From NCBI RefSeq assembly GCF_039680535.1, contig NZ_JBDKSS010000003.1:1-64000 (forward strand): a stretch of DNA of 64,000 nucleotides, in the 5' to 3' direction. The notes under the pieces are model-generated. The model was not told where the DNA came from, made no database searches, and was given only the letters and a program-made list of their open reading frames with translations. Of this stretch, positions 24,797 through 32,803 are shown in pieces (position 1 is the first letter of the stretch; the number at the start of each line of letters is the position of its first letter). The DNA comes from Parvibaculum sp039680535. GTDB taxonomy: Bacteria; Pseudomonadota; Alphaproteobacteria; Parvibaculales; Parvibaculaceae. The translations under genes and the position numbers were made by a program.

Positions 24797-25597
24797 TCAT
24801 ATAGTTGCTCCCTCGCCGGGAACAACCCGGGCAAGGCAGAGCACTCTGACCTCCGCCGCCCCTGCGGCATTGAGCACCCGGGCACAGGCATCGACGGTCG
24901 CGCCGGTCGTTATCACATCGTCCACGATCACGACGATCCGCCCTTTGACGCAGCCTTCGAGCCTTTCGCGCAACCGGAAGGCGCCCGCCACATTGCGCCG
25001 CCTCGCATTGCCCGAAAGCCCAACCTGCGGCCGCGTCGCCCGGACCCTTTCAAGCAGGTCCGGCACGAAGTCGACGCCCGAAAGCCGGGATAGGCGACGC
25101 GCCAACTCCGCCGATTGGTTGAAACGGCGCGAAAAGAGCCGCCGCCTGTGGAGCGGCACCGGCGCGACTATGTGCGCGTCTTCCAGCAGCTCGCGACCGG
25201 CCCGCGCCATCCATCGGGCAAAGGCAGGCGCCACCTCCATGCGGTCGCCATATTTGTAGCGATGGACGAGTTTCGCGCTTTCGTCCGAATAGCGCATCAC
25301 GGCACGCGCCCTGGCATATGGCGGCGGGGAGGCAAGCGCCGCGGCGCTGACGATGCCGGGGCCCGGATCATAGGGAAATGGAAGGCCGCTCACGGGGCAG
25401 AAGGGCGCATCGATGAAGCCAACGGCAACCCAGCAGGGTCCGCAAAGCGCCCCATGCGCCTCCACGCCCCGGCCGCAGGAAATGCAGAGCGGCGGCAGCG
25501 CCAGATCGGCAAGCCGGGCCGCAAGCCCAAGCGCCGCCCGCGCCCAGCCGACGCTTCGCTCCGCAATGCCCACCTTTTCGTCGATGCCCCCGTCCAT
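24797..25597 (-). CDS. comF: ComF family phosphoribosyltransferase-like protein
   Basis: A 266-residue ComF-type protein, linked to DNA uptake in naturally competent bacteria. The N-terminal zinc-ribbon cysteines are at 38, 41, 52 and 55 (CISCG...LCGPCW), with another Cys at 67. The C-terminal phosphoribosyltransferase fold carries the PRPP loop VIVDDVITTGATV. No other competence gene is nearby, so a role in transformation is not implied by context. The upstream ribosome-binding site is weak. Confidence 0.88.
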   Translation of the reverse strand: MDGGIDEKVGIAERSVGWARAALGLAARLADLALPPLCISCGRGVEAHGALCGPCWVAVGFIDAPFCPVSGLPFPYDPGPGIVSAAALASPPPYARARAVMRYSDESAKLVHRYKYGDRMEVAPAFARWMARAGRELLEDAHIVAPVPLHRRRLFSRRFNQSAELARRLSRLSGVDFVPDLLERVRATRPQVGLSGNARRRNVAGAFRLRERLEGCVKGRIVVIVDDVITTGATVDACARVLNAAGAAEVRVLCLARVVPGEGATI

Positions 25598-25664
25598 GGT
25601 CGAAACCTAGCGCCCCGCGGAGTGGGGGCAAAGCCTGCGCTTGCAGCATTCCCTCGCGATCACC

Positions 25665-26576
25665 ATGATGCGCGCCATGCAACAAGCCTCCACCATGCTC
25701 ATTTTCGACCGCAAGCTGCATGCGCAACGCCGCGCGAGGGCGGCGGCCGGCTTTGCCGGTCACGACTTCCTCGTCCGCCGCGTCGTCGAGGAATTCTCCG
25801 ACCGGCTGATGGCGGTGAACCGGAATTTCCCTCTGGCTCTCGATCTCGGCAGCCATCTCGGCGCGCTCATCCATGCGGCGCTTCCGGCGGGCAAGATCGG
25901 CGCGCTGGTCGCAACCGATCTCTCCCCCGCCATGATCGCGCGGGGTTCGGGCTCGAGGCTCGCGGCCGACGAGGAACATCTTCCCTTTCGCGATCAAAGC
26001 TTCGACCTGATTGCCAGCGCCCTCTCGCTTCACTGGACGAATGACCTTCCCGGCGCGCTCGTCCAGATCCGCCGCGCGCTCGTTCCGGACGGCTTGTTCC
26101 TCGGCGCCGTTTTCGGCGGCGACACGCTGACCGAACTTCGCCAATCTCTCGCCGAGGCCGAGATCGAACTCGAGGGCGGCCTGTCACCCCGCGTCTCGCC
26201 CTTCGTCGAATTGCGCGACATGGGCTCACTCCTTCAGCGCGCGGGCTTCGCGCTGCCGGTCGTCGACTCGGACCGCATCACCGTGCGCTATGGGAATGCG
26301 CTGAAGCTCATGTCCGAGCTGCGCGGCATGGGAGAGACAAATGCGCTGATCGAGCGGCGGCGCACCCCGCTGCGGCGCGGGACGCTGCTCCGCGCAGCGG
26401 AAATCTATCAGCAGAAATTCGGATTGCCCGACGGACGGGTGGAGGTGACCTTCGAGGTCATTTTCATGACGGGCTGGTCGCCGCATGAGAGCCAGCAGAA
26501 GCCGCTGAAGCCCGGCAGTGCCAGGATGCGCCTCGCCGACGCCCTGCGCGGCGATGAAAACTCCAAAGGCGACTGA
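25665..26576 (+). CDS. class I SAM-dependent methyltransferase-fold protein (NDUFAF5/BioC-like)
   Basis: About 303 residues. The N-terminus MLIFDRKLHAQRRARAA and the motif LDLGSHLG followed by ATDLSPAMI and ALSLHWTNDLPG match the alphaproteobacterial relatives of mitochondrial NDUFAF5, a complex I assembly factor reported as an arginine hydroxylase, and also resemble BioC. The function is therefore uncertain. The SAM glycine motif reads GSHLG, weaker than the usual GCGTG. The start is unclear: ATGs at 25665, 25677 and 25695 are all possible and none has a strong ribosome-binding site. It is divergent from comF. Confidence 0.85.
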   Translation: MMRAMQQASTMLIFDRKLHAQRRARAAAGFAGHDFLVRRVVEEFSDRLMAVNRNFPLALDLGSHLGALIHAALPAGKIGALVATDLSPAMIARGSGSRLAADEEHLPFRDQSFDLIASALSLHWTNDLPGALVQIRRALVPDGLFLGAVFGGDTLTELRQSLAEAEIELEGGLSPRVSPFVELRDMGSLLQRAGFALPVVDSDRITVRYGNALKLMSELRGMGETNALIERRRTPLRRGTLLRAAEIYQQKFGLPDGRVEVTFEVIFMTGWSPHESQQKPLKPGSARMRLADALRGDENSKGD

Positions 26577-26756
26577 TTATCCGAAATAGGCGGCAAGCGG
26601 CTGGAAGAGCGCGGCAAGATCCCCGCCCAACACCGACAGGACGCCTATGACACCCGTCGCGATGATGGCGAGGATCAGTGAATATTCGATCGCCGTCGCG
26701 CCACGCTCATCGCGTTGAAAACGCTGGAACTCGATCTGGGCCGTTATTGCGCGCAT
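26577..26756 (-). CDS. Flp/Fap-type IVb pilin, orphan
   Basis: A 59-residue reading frame. It encodes MRAITAQIEFQRFQRDERGA followed by TAIEYSLILAIIATGVIGVL and a short tail. The RDERGATAIEY sequence is the prepilin cleavage and N-methylation region of Flp pilins (cut before or within the GATAIEY segment, Glu at position 5), and the hydrophobic helix follows directly. The ribosome-binding site GGGAGAG lies 4 nt before the ATG. It is convergent with the methyltransferase, whose stop it touches, and 45 nt downstream of mutT. No tad assembly genes are in the window, so they would have to be elsewhere. Confidence 0.9.
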   Translation of the reverse strand: MRAITAQIEFQRFQRDERGATAIEYSLILAIIATGVIGVLSVLGGDLAALFQPLAAYFG

Positions 26757-26801
26757 TGCACTCTCCCGTTCTGTCGCGACCGCCGGGAGATGTCAGGCAC
26801 C

Positions 26802-27218
26802 TCAGAGCAGGTCGCGAAGCGCGGCCACCAGCGGTTCGTCCGCAGGCGGCATCGGATAATCCCGCATCCTCGCGGGTTTCACCCATTCAAGCGCCTGCCC
26901 CTCGATGGACTGAACCGTCCCCTGCCACCGCCTGCAGACATAGAGAGGCATGAGCAGGTGAAAGTCCGCATACGCATGACTCGCGAAGGCAAGAGGCGCC
27001 AGACACGCCTTCGCGACCTCGATACCGAGCTCCTCGCGCAACTCGCGAATGAGCGCGTCTTCCGGCGTCTCTCCCGGCTCCAGCTTGCCGCCGGGAAATT
27101 CCCAGAGCCCAGCAAGCGACTTGCCCTCGGGCCTCTGGGCGAGCAACACGCGCCCGTCCGCGTCGACGAGCGCGCAGGCCACGACCAGCACGATGTTCAG
27201 TGCGCGACCTTTTGTCAT
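26802..27218 (-). CDS. mutT: (deoxy)nucleoside triphosphate pyrophosphohydrolase, MutT-type Nudix protein
   Basis: A 138-residue Nudix hydrolase expected to destroy 8-oxo-dGTP and so prevent oxidative mutations. The complete Nudix box is at residues 44-66 (G-x5-E-x7-RELREELGI). The flanking LLAQRPEGKSLAGLWEFPGGK is characteristic of MutT. The first ATG (27218) is accepted; the next few residues contain no other good start. It may be co-transcribed with the Flp pilin gene downstream. Confidence 0.93.
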   Translation of the reverse strand: MTKGRALNIVLVVACALVDADGRVLLAQRPEGKSLAGLWEFPGGKLEPGETPEDALIRELREELGIEVAKACLAPLAFASHAYADFHLLMPLYVCRRWQGTVQSIEGQALEWVKPARMRDYPMPPADEPLVAALRDLL

Positions 27219-27264
27219 CGTGCCACCATTGACCGGAATTGTATGCGCCTAAATGAGCGCATGG

Positions 27265-27279
27265 TTAAGGCGAGGTTAC
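27265..27279. promoter_or_regulatory. possible CtrA-binding site upstream of mutT and the Flp pilin
   Basis: TTAA-N7-TTAC, one base short of the CtrA consensus TTAA-N7-TTAA. It lies in the 64-nt gap between the argJ stop and the mutT start. CtrA controls pilin genes in several alphaproteobacteria. The match is short and could be chance. Confidence 0.25.
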
Positions 27280-27282
27280 CGA

Positions 27283-28719
27283 TCAGCTGCGATAATCCGC
27301 GTTGATGCGGATGTACTCGTAGGTGAGATCGCAGGTCCAGACCGTCGCGCCGGCCTTGCCGACGCCGACATCGACTTCGATATCGATGTCCTGGCCCTTC
27401 ATGTGACGCGCGACGGGCGTCTCGTCATAACCCGGAACGGCGACGCCATTCCTGGCCACATCGACGCCACCGATGCGGATCGCGAGCTTGTCGCGGTCCG
27501 CAGCCTCACCTGATTTGCCAACCGCCATGACGACGCGGCCCCAATTCGCATCCTCGCCGGCGATCGCCGTCTTCACCAGAGGCGAATTTGCGATGGCAAG
27601 GCCGATGCGCCTCGCGGCTTTCTCGTTCTCGGCGCCGCTCACCTCGATGCGAATGAACTTCGAAGCGCCCTCGCCATCCTTCACCACCTGATGCGCGAGA
27701 TCGAGCAGCAGGTCGTCGAGCGCCTTGCGGAACTCGGCAAGCACGGGATCGCCTGCGCGTTTCACGAGGCGCGCACCCTTCGCCGTGCCCGTCGCAAAAA
27801 GCAGCACGGTGTCGCTGGTCGAGGTATCGCTATCGACGGTGATCGAATTGAAGCTGCGGTCCGAGCCCTCGGCGACAAGGCTCTGCAATGCCGCCGGCGC
27901 AATCGCCGCATCGGTCACGATGAAGACGAGCATGGTGGCCAGATCGGGCGCGATCATGCCCGAACCCTTGCCGATACCGTTGATCGTCACCGTCGCGTCG
28001 CCGATCCGCGCCTTGCGCGTCGCGAGCTTGGGATAGGTATCGGTGGTCATGATGGCGCGGGCGGCCCTGTCCCACTGGTCGGGACCGGCGGCATTGAGCG
28101 CCATGTGGATGCCGGTGAGAAGGGGCGAGGGATTGAGCGCCTGGCCAATGACGCCCGTCGAGGCGACATAGACCTCGTCCTCATCGCAACCGACGGCAGC
28201 GGCGGCCTCCATGACCGTCGCCTCCACGGTGGCGACGCCCGCCTTGCCGGTAAAGGCGTTCGAGTTGCCCGAATTGACGACGACGGCGCGGCCGCGTCCG
28301 CCCTTCGCAATGCCCGCGCGGCACCATTCGACGGGCGCGGAGGCCGTTTTCGAGGTCGTGAAAACGCCAGCCGCTGCCGTGCCTTCGGGCAGGCTGATGA
28401 CGAGCACGTCGTCGCGGCCCTTGTACTTGATGCCCGCCGCCGCCGTTCCGAGAGAAACGCCCGCGATCGGCGGGAGCTTCGCATAGGATTTCGGCGCAAG
28501 CGGCGAGACCTTGTGTCCTGCCTTTTTTGCGGTCGCCTTTTTCGCCGTGGCCTTTTTCGCGGCAGCCTTCTTCGGCGCAGTCTTCCTGACGGCCGCCTTC
28601 TGGGCCGCCGGCTTCTTCGCCTTGGCCTTCGGCGCGGCTTTCAGCGCCTTCTTCACGGGTTTCTTCGCAGCCTTTGCGACCGGCTTCGCTTTCGCGGTCT
28701 TTTTCGGGGCCTTCGCCAT
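27283..28719 (-). CDS. argJ: bifunctional ornithine acetyltransferase / N-acetylglutamate synthase ArgJ with Lys/Ala-rich N-terminal extension
   Basis: Transfers the acetyl group from N-acetylornithine to glutamate in arginine synthesis. The catalytic core begins near residue 71 (VSPLAPKSYAKLPPIAGVSL) and shows the autocleavage site KGSGMIAPDLATML with nucleophile T262. Unusually, residues 1-70 form a tail with 26 Lys, 25 Ala and 6 Pro in histone-H1-like repeats such as KKATAKKA. Typical ArgJ proteins lack this. The ATG at 28719 has GGAGACG upstream, and the repeats are in frame with no better start after them, so the tail appears genuinely translated. It follows the parvulin gene by 21 nt. 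Confidence 0.94.
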   Translation of the reverse strand: MAKAPKKTAKAKPVAKAAKKPVKKALKAAPKAKAKKPAAQKAAVRKTAPKKAAAKKATAKKATAKKAGHKVSPLAPKSYAKLPPIAGVSLGTAAAGIKYKGRDDVLVISLPEGTAAAGVFTTSKTASAPVEWCRAGIAKGGRGRAVVVNSGNSNAFTGKAGVATVEATVMEAAAAVGCDEDEVYVASTGVIGQALNPSPLLTGIHMALNAAGPDQWDRAARAIMTTDTYPKLATRKARIGDATVTINGIGKGSGMIAPDLATMLVFIVTDAAIAPAALQSLVAEGSDRSFNSITVDSDTSTSDTVLLFATGTAKGARLVKRAGDPVLAEFRKALDDLLLDLAHQVVKDGEGASKFIRIEVSGAENEKAARRIGLAIANSPLVKTAIAGEDANWGRVVMAVGKSGEAADRDKLAIRIGGVDVARNGVAVPGYDETPVARHMKGQDIDIEVDVGVGKAGATVWTCDLTYEYIRINADYRS

Positions 28720-28740
28720 CACTCGTCTCCAGCCAATCGG

Positions 28741-29631
28741 TTATTTCGCGCTATCGGGCGCGGGGGCGATCTGCGCCTTGTCTTCGCCGACGATGTCGAC
28801 CTTCGCCTTCTTACGCAGATCTTCCATGATCTTCGTGCCCTGTTCGCGGGCAAGCATGCGCATCACGTCGTCATGCGCTTCTTCAAAGGTCGGCTTCTTC
28901 GCCTTGCGCGTCTCGACGAGCTGGATGACGTGCCAGCCGAACTTCGTCTCGACGGGGTCGGAAATCTGGCCCGGCTTCAACTTGAACACGGCGGCCGAGA
29001 ACTCAGGCACCATGTCGCCCTTCTTGAACCAGCCGAGGTCGCCGCCTTCCTGCGAGCTCGAATCCTTCGACATGGCCTTGGCCACATCCTCGAACTTCTT
29101 GCCGCCCTTGATTTCCGCAAGCACCTTGGCCGCCTCGTCCTTCGAGCCGACCAGAATATGGCGGGCATGAACCTCGGTCTCGGCCTCTGCCTTGGCGATA
29201 TGCTCGTCGTAATAGGCCTTCACCGCCTTTTCGCTGACCTTGTCGCGCATCAGCTGGACCCAGTAGACGTCGCGCAGAGCCTTTTCGTCGTAATAGGCCT
29301 TCCGGCGCTTCACCAGCGGATCGTCCTCGATATGCTTCGCCTTCGCCTCGCTCGCGACGATGCGCCGGTCGATCAGCATGCCAAGCAGGTACTGGAAGCG
29401 CACTTCCTCGGGCAGTTGGGCGAGCGCCTGGCCCATCTCCTCGTCGGCCAGCGCGATGTCGGAAAGCCTGATTTCCGAGCCATTCACCTTGGCGACGACC
29501 TCGTCGGCGCCCGCGGCGGGCTGCGCAGCTTCGGCGGCATTGGCTGCCGGCACGGTAACGGTGGCCGCAATCCCTCCGGCAAGCCCCAGGACAAGCAGGC
29601 AGGCAGGAGCAAGACTTGAGGCTAGGCGCAT
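28741..29631 (-). CDS. exported parvulin-type peptidyl-prolyl cis-trans isomerase
   Basis: A 296-residue exported folding factor of the SurA/PrsA/PpiC type. A Sec signal peptide (MRLASSLAPACLLVLGLAGG..., cut near ANAAEA) is followed by a SurA-N-like helical region and a parvulin domain (about 150-245: VHARHILVGSKDEA, GGDLGWFKKGDMVPEF, TKFGWHVIQL). The start is the ATG at 29631 because the signal peptide begins there; the frame is open further upstream. It sits immediately before argJ, so both may share a promoter in the gap next to secA. Confidence 0.92.
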   Translation of the reverse strand: MRLASSLAPACLLVLGLAGGIAATVTVPAANAAEAAQPAAGADEVVAKVNGSEIRLSDIALADEEMGQALAQLPEEVRFQYLLGMLIDRRIVASEAKAKHIEDDPLVKRRKAYYDEKALRDVYWVQLMRDKVSEKAVKAYYDEHIAKAEAETEVHARHILVGSKDEAAKVLAEIKGGKKFEDVAKAMSKDSSSQEGGDLGWFKKGDMVPEFSAAVFKLKPGQISDPVETKFGWHVIQLVETRKAKKPTFEEAHDDVMRMLAREQGTKIMEDLRKKAKVDIVGEDKAQIAPAPDSAK

Positions 29632-29837
29632 GATGAAATTCCTGTGACGGGGCTTCGACGGCCCCTTGCATGATCCGGGTGCCGCGCCGGATCCGGCCGG
29701 GCGGCTTGAGCGGCGACATGATGACGACGCGAGGGGCGTCGCACAAGGACCACTTGCACTAAGAATTTCATATACTTGAACCGCCTGAACGCCGGCTTTT
29801 CCGCCGCTCGCGGCGGTTAACATTACCCCGCCTTACA

Positions 29838-29866
29838 TTGACAAGGTACGGCCTCCACCTTACATC
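29838..29866 (+). promoter_or_regulatory. candidate secA promoter
   Basis: -35 TTGACA (29838-29843), a 17-nt spacer and -10 TACATC (29861-29866). The -35 is perfect and the spacing ideal, but the -10 is weak. Transcription from here would give a leader of about 175 nt that contains both alternative hairpins. Confidence 0.45.
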
Positions 29867-29918
29867 TCGACAGGTCTTTTCGACTGCGGTTTCACCTCGT
29901 AGACCAGCCCGCAGAGCG

Positions 29919-29959
29919 GCATGTCGCCCGCCCCCGACATGCGGAAGGGGTCGGGGGCG
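29919..29959 (+). promoter_or_regulatory. two mutually exclusive hairpins in the secA leader
   Basis: Hairpin A pairs GCATGTCG (29919-29926) with CGACATGC (29935-29942), a perfect 8-bp stem with an 8-nt loop. Hairpin B pairs CGCCCCCGAC (29929-29938) with GTCGGGGGCG (29950-29959), a perfect 10-bp stem with an 11-nt loop. Both need bases 29935-29938, so only one can form. Neither is followed by a U run. The structure is seen directly; a regulatory role in secA expression is inference. Confidence 0.5.
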
Positions 29960-30048
29960 TCCCGGAAGACAGGCCCGAACGGGCGACAGGAACAGGTCCG
30001 CAGCGGGGTCTTCGGGCGTCCGCGCGGATTCGCAAGGGATTTGGACTG

Positions 30049-32772
30049 ATGGTTAGCTTGGGCGTCCTCGCCAAGCGTCTCTTCGGCAGCGCCAACGACC
30101 GGAAGCTGAAGACGTACAAGGCACGGGTAGAAGCGATCAACGCCTTCGAGCCGGCAATTTCAGCTTTGAGCGATGAAGCGCTCCGCGGCAAGACCGCGGA
30201 ATTCCGCGCCCGCCTCGCGGAAGGCACGCCTCTCGACGACCTGCTGACCGAGGCCTTTGCGGTCGTCCGCGAAGCGGCCAAGCGCACCCTCGGCCAGCGT
30301 CATTACGACACGCAGCTCATCGGCGGCATGGTTCTCCATGACGGCCGCATCGCCGAAATGAAGACCGGCGAAGGCAAGACGCTGGTGGCGACGCTTGCCA
30401 CCTATCTGAACGCTCTTCCGGCCAAGGGCGTCCATGTCGTCACCGTCAACGACTATCTCGCCAAGCGCGACGCCGAATGGATGGCCCAGGTCTATGGCTT
30501 CCTCGGCATGACGACGGGCGTCATCCTGCACGGGCTCGATGATAATGAGCGCCGCGAGGCCTATGCCGCCGACATCACCTATGCCACGAACAACGAGCTC
30601 GGCTTCGACTATCTGCGCGACAACATGAAGTACCAGATCGGTGCCATGGTGCAGCGCAAGCACCACTTCGCGATCGTCGACGAAGTCGACTCGATCCTGG
30701 TGGACGAAGCGCGGACGCCGCTCATCATTTCGGGCCCGCTCGACGACAAGTCCGAACTCTATATCGGCGTCGATGACGTCATTCCCCTGATCGATGCCAG
30801 CGACTACGAACTCGACGAGAAGCAGCGCACAGTCACCCTTACAGAAGAGGGTAACGAGAAGATCGAGGGCATCCTGCGCGAGCGCGGCATTCTCCCCTCG
30901 GGCTCGCTCTACGACATCGAGAACATCACCATCGTCCATCATGTGCAGAACGCGCTGAAGGCGCACAAGCTGTTCCAGAAGGACAAGGACTACATCGTCA
31001 AGGGCGACAAGGTCGTCATCATCGACGAATTCACCGGCCGCATGATGGAAGGCCGCCGCTATTCGGACGGCCTCCACCAGGCGCTGGAAGCAAGAGAGCG
31101 CGTGCAGATCCAGCCGGAGAACCAGACGCTCGCCTCGATCACCTTCCAGAACTATTTCCGCATGTACGACAAGCTCGCCGGCATGACGGGCACCGCGCTG
31201 ACGGAAGCCGAGGAGTTCCTCGATATCTACAACCTCGAAGTGCTCGAGGTGCCGACCAACCGGCCCATCGCCCGCATCGACGAAGATGATGAGGTCTACA
31301 GGTCCGCGCGCGAGAAATACGATGCCATCGTCCTCGAGGTCGAAGACTGCGTGAAGCGTGGCCAGCCCGTGCTCGTCGGCACCGTGTCGATCGAGAAGTC
31401 GGAAACGCTCTCCGAGGTTCTCAAGAAAAAGAAGATCAAGCACAACGTGCTCAACGCGCGCTACCACGAACAGGAAGCGCATATCATCGCGCAGGCCGGC
31501 GTTCCGGGCGCCGTGACGATTGCCACCAACATGGCCGGCCGCGGCACCGACATTCAGCTCGGCGGCAACCTCGACATGCGCATCGCCGACGAGACGGCAG
31601 GCATCGAGGACGAAGCCGAGCGCAAGCGCAAGACCGACGAGATCAGGGCCGACATCGCGAAGAAGAAGGAAACCGCGCTGGCAGCGGGCGGCCTCTACAT
31701 CATCGGCACGGAGCGCCACGAAAGCCGCCGCATCGACAACCAGCTGCGCGGCCGTTCGGGCCGTCAGGGCGATCCGGGCCGCTCGAAGTTCTTCCTTTCG
31801 CTCGACGACGACCTGATGCGCATCTTCGGCACCGACCGCATGGACGGCGTGCTGCAGAAGCTCGGCCTCAAGGAAGGCGAAGCGATCATCCATCCCTGGA
31901 TCAACAGGGCGCTTGAAAAGGCTCAGCAGAAGGTCGAGGCGCGCAACTTCGACATCCGCAAGAACCTGCTCAAATACGACGACGTGATGAACGATCAGCG
32001 CCGCGTGATCTTCGATCAGCGCGTGGAACTGATGGAAGCCGACGATGTCCGCGAGACCGTGGACGACATGCGCCATCAGGTGATCGATGCCCTCGTCTCG
32101 CGGCATATTCCCGAAAAGGCCTATGCCGAACAGTGGGACGCCGCGGGCCTCAAGGAAGAAGTCGCGACGGTTCTCGGCCTCGATCTTCCGATCAGGGACT
32201 GGGCGGCCGAAGAAGGCATTGCGGACGAGGAAATCCGCGAGCGACTGAAATCGGAAGCCAACCGCGCCATGGCGGCGAAGGTCGCCCAGGCCGGGCCGGA
32301 GCTCATGCGTCAGGTCGAGAAGGCGATCCTTCTCCAGACGCTCGACCATCACTGGCGCGAGCATCTGATGATGCTGGACTATCTGCGTCAGGCCGTTGGC
32401 CTGCGCGGATACGCCCAGCGCGACCCGCTCAATGAATACAAGTCCGAAGCCTTCGAACTCTTCGAAAGCTTGCTGACCCGTCTTCGCGAAGATGTGACCC
32501 GCCAACTCATGAACGCGCAGTTCGTGACCGAGGCGCCGGCCATCGAGGAGACGCCGCTGCCGCTCATGCACGCGCATCACGCGGATCCGCTCACGGGCGA
32601 AGATGAGTTTGAAACAGGCGATGTGGCGACGCTCACCCGCCCCGCGCGCAACGATCCCGGCGTCGCCGTCGATCCCCGGAATCCGGCCACATGGGGAAAA
32701 ACCGCCCGCAATGCGCCCTGCCCTTGCGGCTCGGGCAAGAAGTTCAAGCACTGCCACGGATCATTGGCGTGA
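30049..32772 (+). CDS. secA: preprotein translocase ATPase SecA
   Basis: Motor that drives unfolded proteins through SecYEG. The 907-residue protein has the DEAD motor with Walker A MKTGEGKT (104-111) and Walker B-type DEVDS near residue 221, the preprotein cross-linking domain, the second nucleotide-binding fold (TNMAGRGTDIQLGG), the helical wing/scaffold region and, after a variable linker, the C-terminal zinc-binding tail CPCGSGKKFKHCHG that contacts SecB and ribosomes. Length is typical for alphaproteobacteria. The ATG at 30049 has AAGGGA about 11 nt upstream. An 865-residue antisense frame across it is a composition artefact. Confidence 0.98.
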   Translation: MVSLGVLAKRLFGSANDRKLKTYKARVEAINAFEPAISALSDEALRGKTAEFRARLAEGTPLDDLLTEAFAVVREAAKRTLGQRHYDTQLIGGMVLHDGRIAEMKTGEGKTLVATLATYLNALPAKGVHVVTVNDYLAKRDAEWMAQVYGFLGMTTGVILHGLDDNERREAYAADITYATNNELGFDYLRDNMKYQIGAMVQRKHHFAIVDEVDSILVDEARTPLIISGPLDDKSELYIGVDDVIPLIDASDYELDEKQRTVTLTEEGNEKIEGILRERGILPSGSLYDIENITIVHHVQNALKAHKLFQKDKDYIVKGDKVVIIDEFTGRMMEGRRYSDGLHQALEARERVQIQPENQTLASITFQNYFRMYDKLAGMTGTALTEAEEFLDIYNLEVLEVPTNRPIARIDEDDEVYRSAREKYDAIVLEVEDCVKRGQPVLVGTVSIEKSETLSEVLKKKKIKHNVLNARYHEQEAHIIAQAGVPGAVTIATNMAGRGTDIQLGGNLDMRIADETAGIEDEAERKRKTDEIRADIAKKKETALAAGGLYIIGTERHESRRIDNQLRGRSGRQGDPGRSKFFLSLDDDLMRIFGTDRMDGVLQKLGLKEGEAIIHPWINRALEKAQQKVEARNFDIRKNLLKYDDVMNDQRRVIFDQRVELMEADDVRETVDDMRHQVIDALVSRHIPEKAYAEQWDAAGLKEEVATVLGLDLPIRDWAAEEGIADEEIRERLKSEANRAMAAKVAQAGPELMRQVEKAILLQTLDHHWREHLMMLDYLRQAVGLRGYAQRDPLNEYKSEAFELFESLLTRLREDVTRQLMNAQFVTEAPAIEETPLPLMHAHHADPLTGEDEFETGDVATLTRPARNDPGVAVDPRNPATWGKTARNAPCPCGSGKKFKHCHGSLA

Positions 32773-32803
32773 ATGAGCCGGGGCCCCTCCGGGGGCTCCG
32801 CCT

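Larger units (their letters stand above)
29632..30048. other. divergent regulatory region between the parvulin gene and secA
   Basis: 417 nt with no credible coding frame. It holds a secA promoter candidate and two overlapping hairpins in the secA leader, described separately. The parvulin promoter must lie here too; an AT-rich stretch around 29760-29775 (complement TATATGAAATTC) is a possible -10 region without a clear -35. Confidence 0.5.

Noticed and set aside
27691..29619. 642-residue open frame antisense to argJ and the parvulin gene
   Set aside because: It spans two genes on the opposite strand and shows only artefact-like Arg/Leu/His-rich sequence.
30160..32757. 865-residue open frame antisense to secA
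   Set aside because: secA is unmistakable on the plus strand. In GC-rich DNA long antisense frames arise from codon bias; the predicted protein has no recognisable domain.
32773..32803. Terminator after secA
   Set aside because: The GC-rich segment can fold in part but lacks a clean stem and any U run.
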